The notes under the pieces were generated by a model. It was not told the DNA's origin, made no database searches, and worked only from the letters and a program-made list of their open reading frames with translations. Made by a program: the position numbers and the translations under genes. DNA of 64,000 nucleotides from Opitutaceae bacterium. GTDB taxonomy: Bacteria > Verrucomicrobiota > Verrucomicrobiia > Opitutales > Opitutaceae. Below, piece after piece: positions 58,027 through 64,000 of this stretch. The stretch lies in assembly GCA_005792355.1 (NCBI GenBank), contig SXSC01000146.1:1-64000 (forward strand), read 5' to 3'. Position 1 is the stretch's first letter. Each line of letters begins with the position of its first letter.

Positions 58027-59136
58027 ATGAAACCTCTCCTTCTCCTCCTGGCCGCCCTCGGCCTCCTCGCCACCCAAGCCCGCGCCGGCGTGACCAAAGA
58101 CACCTTCGGCACCACGCGCGACGGCGCGTCCGTCGAGCGCTACACGCTGAAGAACCAGCGGGGCCTCGTCGCCAAGATCATCACGCTCGGCGGCATCATC
58201 ACCGAGCTGCACGTGCCGGACCGCGCGGGCCAGCTCGCCGACATCGCGCTCGGTTTCGACACCGTCGCCGAATACGAGGAGCACAACGGCACGGTGTATT
58301 TCGGCTGCATCACCGGGCGCGTCGCCAATCGCATCGCGGGCGGCAAGTTCGAACTCGATGGCAAGTCCTACACGCTCGATCTGCATCCGAAGACGAGCTT
58401 TCACCTCCACGGCGGCCTGAAAGGCTTCAGCAAGGTCATCTGGAAAGCAGAAATCATCACCGACCCCCGCGGCCCCGCCTTGCGCCTGACCTACCTCAGC
58501 AAGGATGGCGACCAGGGGTTCCCCGGCAATCTCACGACGGCGGTCACCCATGTGCTCACCGAGGACGGCGCGCTCGTCATCGAGTATGTGGCGACGACCG
58601 ACAAAGCCACGCCCGTCAATCTCACGAACCACACCTACTTCAACCTCGCCGGCGCCGGCAGCGGCACCGTGCTCGACCACCGGCTCACGTTGCACGCGCA
58701 ACGCTACCTCGAGACCGATGCCGACATGGTGCCCACCGGCAAGCTGCTGCCCGTGGCCGGCACCGCGTTTGATTTCACGAAAGGTGAAGTCATCGGCCGC
58801 CGCACCGCGCAGATCGCGATCGGCGGCTACGACCACGCCTACGTGCTCGCTGACAAACCCCGGCCCAAGCCCGTCCTCGCCGCCGAGGTGCACGAGCCAA
58901 AGAGCGGCCGCCTGATGCGCGTCCTCACCAACGAGCCCGGCGTGCAGCTCTACACCGCCACCTACACCACGCCGCTCAAGGGCAAGCGCGGCACAAGCTA
59001 CGACCGCTTCCATGGCTTCTGCCTGGAGACCCAGCATCACCCCGACTCGGTGCACCACGCCGCCTTCCCCAACACCATCCTCCGCGCCGGCCAGACGTAT
59101 CGCACCACGACCGTGCATCAGTTCACCACGCGATGA
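58027..59136 (+). CDS. galM: Secreted aldose 1-epimerase
   Basis: 369 aa from ATG 58027. Signal peptide (1-20), then the galactose mutarotase fold: ITLGGIITELHVPDRAG, GRVANRIAGGKFELDGK, FHLHGGLKGFSKVIW (first catalytic His region), TPVNLTNHTYFNLAG (second His), GYDHAYVL and FHGFCLETQHHPDSV (catalytic Glu). Converts alpha and beta anomers of aldoses such as galactose or glucose so that the periplasmic dehydrogenase can use both. 11 bp after the SMP-30 gene and 18 bp before glcD. Confidence 0.9.
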   Translation: MKPLLLLLAALGLLATQARAGVTKDTFGTTRDGASVERYTLKNQRGLVAKIITLGGIITELHVPDRAGQLADIALGFDTVAEYEEHNGTVYFGCITGRVANRIAGGKFELDGKSYTLDLHPKTSFHLHGGLKGFSKVIWKAEIITDPRGPALRLTYLSKDGDQGFPGNLTTAVTHVLTEDGALVIEYVATTDKATPVNLTNHTYFNLAGAGSGTVLDHRLTLHAQRYLETDADMVPTGKLLPVAGTAFDFTKGEVIGRRTAQIAIGGYDHAYVLADKPRPKPVLAAEVHEPKSGRLMRVLTNEPGVQLYTATYTTPLKGKRGTSYDRFHGFCLETQHHPDSVHHAAFPNTILRAGQTYRTTTVHQFTTR

Positions 59137-59154
59137 GGGCGTGAGCTTTTGTTG

Positions 59155-60555
59155 ATGAGCCACTCCGCACTCGCTTCTCAGCTCCAACGCCTGCTCCCGC
59201 GCGGGCGCGTGCTCGCCTCGCCGGCGCAGCTGGCGGGCTATGCGGCCGATGCCCTCGGCTACAAGAGCTTCCGGCCGGATGCGGTGGTGATTCCCGCGGA
59301 TGCGGAGGAGCTGATCGAGTTCATGAAAGGCGCGCGGCAGCTCGCGGTGCCGGTGATTTTTCGCGGCGCGGGCACGTCGCTCTCGGGCGGGCCGGTCGCG
59401 GCGCAGGGCGGCGTGATCGTTCACACGTCGGCGTTGAAACGCGTCCGCGAAATCAACGTGGACGGCTTTTGGTGCGAGGTGGAAAGCGGCGTCGCGCTCA
59501 ATGACCTCGATGCCGCGCTGAAACCGCACGGCGTGTTCTATCCACCGGACCCGTCGAGCGGGCCGGTCTGCACCCTCGGCGGCAATGTCGCGTCCAACGC
59601 GGGCGGCGCACACTGTTTCCGCTACGGCGTGACGAGCAACTACGTGCTCGGCGTCGAGGTGATTCTGCTCGACGGCAGCGTGCATCGCTTCGGCGGACCG
59701 GCGGGCGGGCGCGGGCCGTGGCGCGAGGATTGGAAGCGTTTCATGATTGGCTCCGAAGGCACGCTCGGTGCCTTCACACGCTTCTGGCTGCGCCTGCTGC
59801 CGTTGCCGGAGAAAGTGTGGACCTTCCGCGCGACGTATCCCGACCTGCGCTCCATCGAGGCCGCGATTCACGCACTCGTGGCGCATGCGTCGTTTCCCGC
59901 CGCCATCGAAATGCTCGACCCGCGCGGCGTGGCGATGGTCGAGAGCAGCCAGATGGCGTGCGGTTTGCCCAAGGGCTCGTTCATGCTGCTCACGGAGATT
60001 GATGGCCCCGCCGCGCTCGTCGACGCGCGCGTGGAGCCGGTCGCGGACGTGCTGCGCCGCGCCGGTTCGAGCGACGTCACCTTCAGCGATGAGGACGCAA
60101 TGCGGCAAAAGCTCTGGAAGGCGCGCAAGGCCGCCGGCGGTCTGCTCGGCCAGCTCAGTCCCGACTACGTCGTGCAGGATGCGGTGATTCCCAAGCGCGC
60201 TCTCGCCGAAGTCCTGCAGCTCGTCTACGACGAGGCGGACGCGGCGGGCATCCGTGCGGTGAATGTCTTCCACGCGGGTGACGGGAATCTGCATCCGAAC
60301 TTCCTCTTCGACTCACGCGTGCCCGGCGAACTCGAGAAAATCGAACTCATCAGCGAACGGCTGATGCGGCGCGTCATCGAAGTCGGCGGCACGCTCAGTG
60401 GCGAGCACGGCATCGGCAACGACAAGGCCGCCTACATGCCGCTCGTCTTCGGCCCCGACTCGATGCGCCTGCAATGGGCGGTGCCCGCCGCCTTCAATCC
60501 CACGCATCAGCTCAATCCGCTGAAAGTTTTCGGCCACCGCCGCTTCGCCGCATGA
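59155..60555 (+). CDS. glcD: FAD-linked glycolate/lactate oxidase, GlcD-like subunit
   Basis: 466 aa from ATG 59155 (TTG codons just before it are not needed). FAD-binding_4 domain: FRPDAVVIPADAEELIEFMK, VPVIFRGAGTSLSGGPVAAQ, FYPPDPSSGPVCTLGGNVAS, NAGGAHCFRYGVTSNYVLGV. C-terminal FAD-oxidase_C domain: NVFHAGDGNLHPNFLFD and GGTLSGEHGIGNDKAAYM, which carries substrate and flavin contacts. It oxidises glycolate or a related 2-hydroxyacid at the membrane with GlcE and GlcF, feeding electrons to quinone. Its TGA overlaps the ATG of the next gene. Confidence 0.9.
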   Translation: MSHSALASQLQRLLPRGRVLASPAQLAGYAADALGYKSFRPDAVVIPADAEELIEFMKGARQLAVPVIFRGAGTSLSGGPVAAQGGVIVHTSALKRVREINVDGFWCEVESGVALNDLDAALKPHGVFYPPDPSSGPVCTLGGNVASNAGGAHCFRYGVTSNYVLGVEVILLDGSVHRFGGPAGGRGPWREDWKRFMIGSEGTLGAFTRFWLRLLPLPEKVWTFRATYPDLRSIEAAIHALVAHASFPAAIEMLDPRGVAMVESSQMACGLPKGSFMLLTEIDGPAALVDARVEPVADVLRRAGSSDVTFSDEDAMRQKLWKARKAAGGLLGQLSPDYVVQDAVIPKRALAEVLQLVYDEADAAGIRAVNVFHAGDGNLHPNFLFDSRVPGELEKIELISERLMRRVIEVGGTLSGEHGIGNDKAAYMPLVFGPDSMRLQWAVPAAFNPTHQLNPLKVFGHRRFAA

Positions 60556-61517
60556 AGACCATCGCGCCCATGCCGGACGAGCGCCTGTTCACTCCTTTCA
60601 TCGACGCGGTGGATGGCACGCTGTGCCTGCCGGCCGGCGCGAGGGCCGCGGACATTCACGCGCAAGCCGCGGCGCACCGCCTGCGCTTCCCGCTCATCCT
60701 CGCGGCGGACGCCACGCTGCGCGAGCACCTCGGCGCCGCCACGCACGCGCCGTCGTCGTGCCGTTTCGGACCGTATTGCGACAACATCCTCGGCCTCAAC
60801 TGGCGGCTGCCCGGCGGGCGCATCGCGCGCATCGGCGAACGCGTGGTGAAGACGACCACCGGCTACGACTGGCTGCGCTTTCTCCTGCACAGCGGCAGCC
60901 GCTTCGGCGAGCCCGTGGACTGCGTGCTGCGGCTGCGCCCCGACTGCGGCTTCGATCTCGCCGCCCGCTTTGACGGCAGGGTCCCGGCGCTGCGCGGCTG
61001 CGTGAGCCGGCTCCTGCACAGCGGCTGGATGCACTGGTGGGACGCCGTGGACTTCATCGCGGAAGGCGCCGCCACTTCCGTGCGCGTCGCGGTTCACTGC
61101 CCGCCGGACGAGGCGCGAATTTTTGCGGAGCATCTCGCGCGCATCGCCGCCGAGGTTCAGGCCGAACTCATCCTGCAGCACGACGCGCCGCCACCCTCCG
61201 ACGGCCTGCCCGATGTGGTCATCAAGACCACGCCCGACCGCGCCATCGGCCTCGCCGATGAACTCGCGCGCGACGCGGTCCGCTGCGTGGCGCTGGTTTA
61301 CAGCGGCGTCGTTCACGTTCACCTCCGCGCCGGCGGGGATCTCGCCGAACGCGCCCACGCGCTCATGCAGCCGCATCTCGGAGAACTGCACGCCCTCGGC
61401 GGCGACTGGCATTCGCGCTGGCTGCCAGAGACGCCGCCGACCGTGACCGAATCGCGGTGGATTGAAACGTTGGAACGAGCCATCCACCAAGCAGGAGGGA
61501 GCGGAGTGGTGGAGTGA
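60552..61517 (+). CDS. glcE: GlcE-like FAD-binding subunit
   Basis: 321 aa, overlapping glcD by 4 bp (ATGA). It is a shortened FAD-binding_4-type protein: DGTLCLPAGARAADIHAQAA, FPLILAADATLREHLGAA, GPYCDNILGLNWRLPGG, VVKTTTGYDWLRFLLHSGSR and FGEPVDCVLRLRP. The latter two segments are usual GlcE landmarks. Position between GlcD and GlcF supports the call. It is less conserved than GlcD and would be catalytically passive or structural. The sequence past 61500 enters a low-complexity GGAGTGGTGGAGTG tract that supplies the last residues. Confidence 0.82.
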   Translation: MKTIAPMPDERLFTPFIDAVDGTLCLPAGARAADIHAQAAAHRLRFPLILAADATLREHLGAATHAPSSCRFGPYCDNILGLNWRLPGGRIARIGERVVKTTTGYDWLRFLLHSGSRFGEPVDCVLRLRPDCGFDLAARFDGRVPALRGCVSRLLHSGWMHWWDAVDFIAEGAATSVRVAVHCPPDEARIFAEHLARIAAEVQAELILQHDAPPPSDGLPDVVIKTTPDRAIGLADELARDAVRCVALVYSGVVHVHLRAGGDLAERAHALMQPHLGELHALGGDWHSRWLPETPPTVTESRWIETLERAIHQAGGSGVVE

Positions 61518-61631
61518 TGGAGTAATGGAAAAACACCACCAACGACCCAGCACCATCTTTCCGGCCCACCTCGACTCCGGCACTCCATGACTCCTTCGCT
61601 CCATCACTCCACTACTCCACCACTCCAGTCC
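61503..61631. repeat. TGGAGT/ACTCCA low-complexity tract spanning the glcE-glcF junction
   Basis: GTGGTGGAGTGATGGAGTAATGG-like sequence at the end of glcE (two shorter pieces, GTGGTGGAGTG and ATGGAGTAATGG) faces CACTCCATGACTCC and CATCACTCCACTACTCC at the start of glcF, so the tract is roughly self-complementary as a whole. It codes for the first ~14 residues of GlcF and the last of GlcE. Confidence 0.6.
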
Positions 61632-62831
61632 CCGGGCACACCGCCCGACTATTTCTCGAACTGCACCCACTGCGGCTTTTGCCTCGCCGTCTGTCCGACC
61701 TACCAGCTCACGGGCGACGAAAACAATTCGCCGCGCGGACGCCTGCGCCACTGGAGCGAGGAAGCCGCCGGGCGGCTGCCGCCGGACACATGGACCGACC
61801 ATTACACCGCCGAATGCGTCGGCTGCCTCGCGTGCGAGCCGGCGTGCCCGGCGCACGTGCCGTATGGCGCGTTGTTCGAGCGCACGCGGCACGACCACGT
61901 CGCCGCCGGGCGGAGCAAGCCGGCGCTCGCGCTGCGCCTCGCCGCGGCGGCGGTGGCGCGGCCCGCGTGGTTTAACCTCGCGCTGCTGCCCGCGCGCCTG
62001 TTGCGCGGACTCGGCCTGCCGCTGCACCGCTTTCTTTTCCACGGCCGGCCCGCCGTCTTGCAAAGCACCGCCGCCTACACGCGCGATCTCTTGCAGCGGC
62101 ATCGGCCCACCGGCCCGCGCGTCGCGTTCCTCACCGGCTGCCTCATGGAAGCGGCATTCCGCGAAATCAATTTCGCCACCGTGCGCGTGCTCATCGAGAA
62201 CAACGTGCAGGTCATCATCCCCGAGAACCAGACCTGCTGCGGAGCCTTCCAGGAACACACTGGCCTCGCGGGCGTGGAATCGTTGCGCGAGCAAAACCGC
62301 CGCGCCTTTGGCCCGCTCGAGGTCGATGCCATTGTCAGCAACTCCTCCGGCTGCGGCTACGCGCTCGGCAAGACGCTCGCCCCCGGCAGACAGGTGCGCG
62401 ACGTCCTCGGCTTCCTCGGCGAACTCGGCCCCGTGCGCCGCCAGCGGGCCAGCGACGACGCCACGCGGGTCTATGTCGATCTGCCGTGCCATCTCGTGCA
62501 TGGACAAAAGTCCCCCGGCATTCCCGCCAGCGTGCTCGACGCCACCGGCTACCGCTGGGAACTCGCCCCGAACGCCAAAGACTGCTGCGGCTCCGGCGGC
62601 GTCTATAACATCCAGAAACCCGAAAACGCCCAAGCGATCCTCGCCGGCAAATCCGCTTTCCTCAACGCGGTCGAAGGCTCGCCCACCATTCTCGCCACCT
62701 CCAACCACGTCTGCATGATGCAATGGCACAGCGCCGGAGCCACCGGCCTCGTCACGCGTCCCTACGAGGTGAAACACGTCATCCAGCTCCTCGATCCGGG
62801 CGCGGGCTTGGTGCTTCCGGGAAGCGCGTAG
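61587..62831 (+). CDS. glcF: GlcF-like iron-sulfur subunit
   Basis: 414 aa. Two ferredoxin-type motifs: CTHCGFCLAVCP (Cys26, 29, 32, 36) and CVGCLACEPACP, each expected to bind a 4Fe-4S cluster. Two CCG domains follow (CCGAFQEHTG and CCGSGGVYNIQ). This is the standard layout of GlcF and LldE-type subunits that carry electrons from the flavin subunit to quinone. The start at 61587 lies in the ACTCCA tract, and the first ~15 residues (SLHHSTTPPLQSPG) are repeat-derived; no other Met precedes the first cluster motif. The promoter of the SDR gene follows 23 bp after the stop. Confidence 0.9.
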   Translation: MTPSLHHSTTPPLQSPGTPPDYFSNCTHCGFCLAVCPTYQLTGDENNSPRGRLRHWSEEAAGRLPPDTWTDHYTAECVGCLACEPACPAHVPYGALFERTRHDHVAAGRSKPALALRLAAAAVARPAWFNLALLPARLLRGLGLPLHRFLFHGRPAVLQSTAAYTRDLLQRHRPTGPRVAFLTGCLMEAAFREINFATVRVLIENNVQVIIPENQTCCGAFQEHTGLAGVESLREQNRRAFGPLEVDAIVSNSSGCGYALGKTLAPGRQVRDVLGFLGELGPVRRQRASDDATRVYVDLPCHLVHGQKSPGIPASVLDATGYRWELAPNAKDCCGSGGVYNIQKPENAQAILAGKSAFLNAVEGSPTILATSNHVCMMQWHSAGATGLVTRPYEVKHVIQLLDPGAGLVLPGSA

Positions 62832-62853
62832 TCTGCTCCGGCAAACAAGAAAG

Positions 62854-62881
62854 TTGACGCGAAAGGCACGGTGGTATGACC
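62854..62881 (+). promoter_or_regulatory. Promoter with GntR-like site before the SDR gene
   Basis: -35 TTGACG (62854-62859), 15-bp spacer, -10 TATGAC (62875-62880), TGGTATGACC site (62872-62881). Same boxes, spacing and downstream CTCTNACCTC as the promoter at 53035. ATG 62902 follows about 20 bp later. Confidence 0.7.
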
Positions 62882-62901
62882 TCTGACCTCAGCTTGATTC
62901 C

Positions 62902-63654
62902 ATGAACCAAATCGACCTCAACGACCGCGCCGCCATCGTCACCGGAGGCGCCCGCGGCATCGGCCGCGCCATTGCGGAACGTCTCCTCGCCTCCGGGGCC
63001 AAAGTCTCGCTGTGGGACGTGGACGCCGCCGCGCTCGCCACGGCCGCGCGCGAATTGGCGCCGGCCGGCACCGTTCACACCGCGACGGTGAATCTCGCGG
63101 ACTGCGCTTCCGTGAAGGCCGCCGCGGATGCGACCGCGGCCGCGTTCGGCAAGCTCGACATCCTCGTGAACAACGCGGGAATCACCGGCGGCAATGCGAA
63201 GACGTGGGAGCTGAATCCCGACGACTGGCGGCGCGTGATGGAGGTGAATTTGAACGGCCCGTTCTATTGCTGCCACGCCGTCGTGCCGCACCTGCTGAAG
63301 AACGGCTACGGCCGCATCGTCAGCATCGCCTCCATCGCGGGCAAGGACGGCACCCCCAACGCCGCGCACTACAGCGCCTCGAAGGCCGGCGGCATCGCGC
63401 GCACGAAGTCGCTCGGCAAGGAGCTCGCCACCGCGAACATCACCGTCAACGCCGTCACGCCCGCCGTCATCGCCACGGACATCCTCGCGCAGATGCAGCA
63501 GTCGCACATCGACTACATGCTCTCGAAAATCCCGATGGGCCGCTTCGGCAAGAAAGAGGAAGCCGCCGCGCTCGTCGCCTGGCTTTGCTCCGAGGACTGC
63601 TCCTTCACCACCGCCGCCGTCTTCGACCTCTCCGGCGGCCGCGCGACCTACTGA
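62902..63654 (+). CDS. SDR-family dehydrogenase, candidate 2-keto-3-deoxy sugar acid dehydrogenase
   Basis: 250 aa, classical short-chain dehydrogenase: TGGARGIG (14-21) for NAD(P) binding, an acidic residue after the second strand (SLWDVD), NNAG, Ser in IASIAG, and YSASK with Tyr157 and Lys161. FabG-like by sequence, but its promoter is a copy of the one driving the FAH hydrolase, which argues for oxidation of a 2-keto-3-deoxy sugar acid to the diketo acid that the hydrolase then cleaves. Other SDR roles remain possible. No neighbour within the same transcript is evident. Confidence 0.85.
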   Translation: MNQIDLNDRAAIVTGGARGIGRAIAERLLASGAKVSLWDVDAAALATAARELAPAGTVHTATVNLADCASVKAAADATAAAFGKLDILVNNAGITGGNAKTWELNPDDWRRVMEVNLNGPFYCCHAVVPHLLKNGYGRIVSIASIAGKDGTPNAAHYSASKAGGIARTKSLGKELATANITVNAVTPAVIATDILAQMQQSHIDYMLSKIPMGRFGKKEEAAALVAWLCSEDCSFTTAAVFDLSGGRATY

Positions 63655-63688
63655 TGGAATAATGGAGTTTTGGAGTATTGGAGTGATG
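63655..63688. repeat. TGGAGT-type tract after the SDR gene
   Basis: TGATGGAATAATGGAG followed by TTTTGGAGTATTGGAGTGATG: the reverse-sense version of the ACTCCA tracts at 56843 and 61503. It fills the gap up to the next gene. Confidence 0.5.
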
Positions 63689-63699
63689 ACTTTGAAAAC

Positions 63700-64000
63700 A
63701 TGAATGCCGAACGCCGAAACAAGAACCGTGGCTACCAGCAGTTGCTGGTCTGGCAGGATGCCATCGAGTTGTATGGACTCGCGTTCAAGGCGGTGCGCGG
63801 TTGGCCGTTTGAGCAAAAGAAGCTGGCCTCACAATCCATCGCCTCAGCTGATTCAGTGCATCGCAACATTGCTGAAGGCTACTGTCGGCGAACGGTTCGT
63901 GAGTATCTCCAGCATCTCAATATCGCGCTTGGCTCCCTCGGCGAAACGCTCTCGGGTTTCATCGCCTACTCGCGCAACGGCCAGATTGGCCCCGCGGAGT
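63700..64000 (+). CDS. Four-helix-bundle protein (23S rRNA intervening-sequence type), cut by window end
   Basis: At least 100 residues from ATG 63700. QQLLVWQDAIELYGLAFKAV, FEQKKLASQSIASADSVHRN, IAEGYCRRTVREYLQHLNIA and LGSLGETLSGF are the signature of the S23/four-helix-bundle family, first known from rRNA intervening sequences and found as free genes in many Bacteroidota and Verrucomicrobiota. The function is unknown. The last family helix is missing only because the window ends. Confidence 0.85.
   Translation, partial: MNAERRNKNRGYQQLLVWQDAIELYGLAFKAVRGWPFEQKKLASQSIASADSVHRNIAEGYCRRTVREYLQHLNIALGSLGETLSGFIAYSRNGQIGPAE

Noticed and set aside
57973-60294. 773-codon minus-strand frame across galM and glcD
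   Set aside because: Antisense to two well-supported genes; no motif of its own.
1-64000. tRNA and rRNA genes
   Set aside because: I saw no cloverleaf with a conserved T-loop and no rRNA-like stretch on either strand, though a tRNA could be missed by eye.

Overview
The window looks like chromosomal DNA of a GC-rich Verrucomicrobiota bacterium, most likely Opitutaceae. The evidence is seven large TonB-dependent receptors, several carrying the N-terminal SPF-[ET]-V box common in that family, mixed with four secreted sulfatases, an alpha-L-rhamnosidase, a beta-helix enzyme, DUF1552/DUF1592 planctomycete-verrucomicrobial proteins, an AraC regulator and a XylR-type (LacI-like sensor plus AraC HTH) regulator. 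It reads as an accessory, glycan-scavenging region with heavy gene decay. Family assignments are from recognition of the translated sequence, not from a search.

Layout. 1-7.4 kb: a ROK sugar kinase, a 523-aa conserved protein of unknown function, and the wreck of a defence island (helicase without its motor, KilA-N protein, chimeric methylase/regulator relic, ASCH protein, truncated SpmA-like gene). 7.6-18.6 kb: two receptor/sulfatase pairs and an AraC regulator; both pairs are preceded by the same 65-bp block. 18.8-29.2 kb: a receptor, HicBA toxin-antitoxin, the DUF1552-DUF1592 pair, an AAA/DUF4143 ATPase and relics. 29.3-46 kb: three receptors, two sulfatases, a beta-helix enzyme, a GH78-like rhamnosidase and many stubs. 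46.2-51.5 kb: a duplicated regulator end, an MNT/HEPN toxin-antitoxin pair, the intact XylR-type regulator and a divergent receptor whose start is thrown out of frame by a C9 tract. 51.6-63.7 kb, all on the plus strand: two genes with in-frame TAG (lyxose-isomerase-like, MFS), a FAH-family hydrolase, a PQQ-type sugar dehydrogenase fused to cytochrome c, SMP-30 lactonase, aldose 1-epimerase, GlcD/E/F-like oxidase and an SDR dehydrogenase.

How it works together. Receptors and exported enzymes of the first 46 kb would bind, desulfate and trim sulfated, rhamnose- or fucose-containing glycans. The plus-strand block fits a non-phosphorylative aldose route: epimerase, periplasmic dehydrogenase, lactonase, (dehydratase not seen here), SDR dehydrogenase, FAH hydrolase giving pyruvate plus glycolate or lactate, then GlcDEF oxidation. 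The SDR and FAH genes share a near-identical promoter with a GntR-like TGGTATGACC site.

The most striking non-coding signal is a six-copy upstream element. A TGACGAAAAACCTGAGG-like block lies exactly 37 bp before a GTGACG -35 box, with a -10 box 16-17 bp further on, in front of five receptor loci and at one duplication scar. Copies sit at breakpoints joined to truncated regulator, PfpI and DUF1592 genes and near both toxin-antitoxin modules, so recombination at this element seems to have shaped the region.
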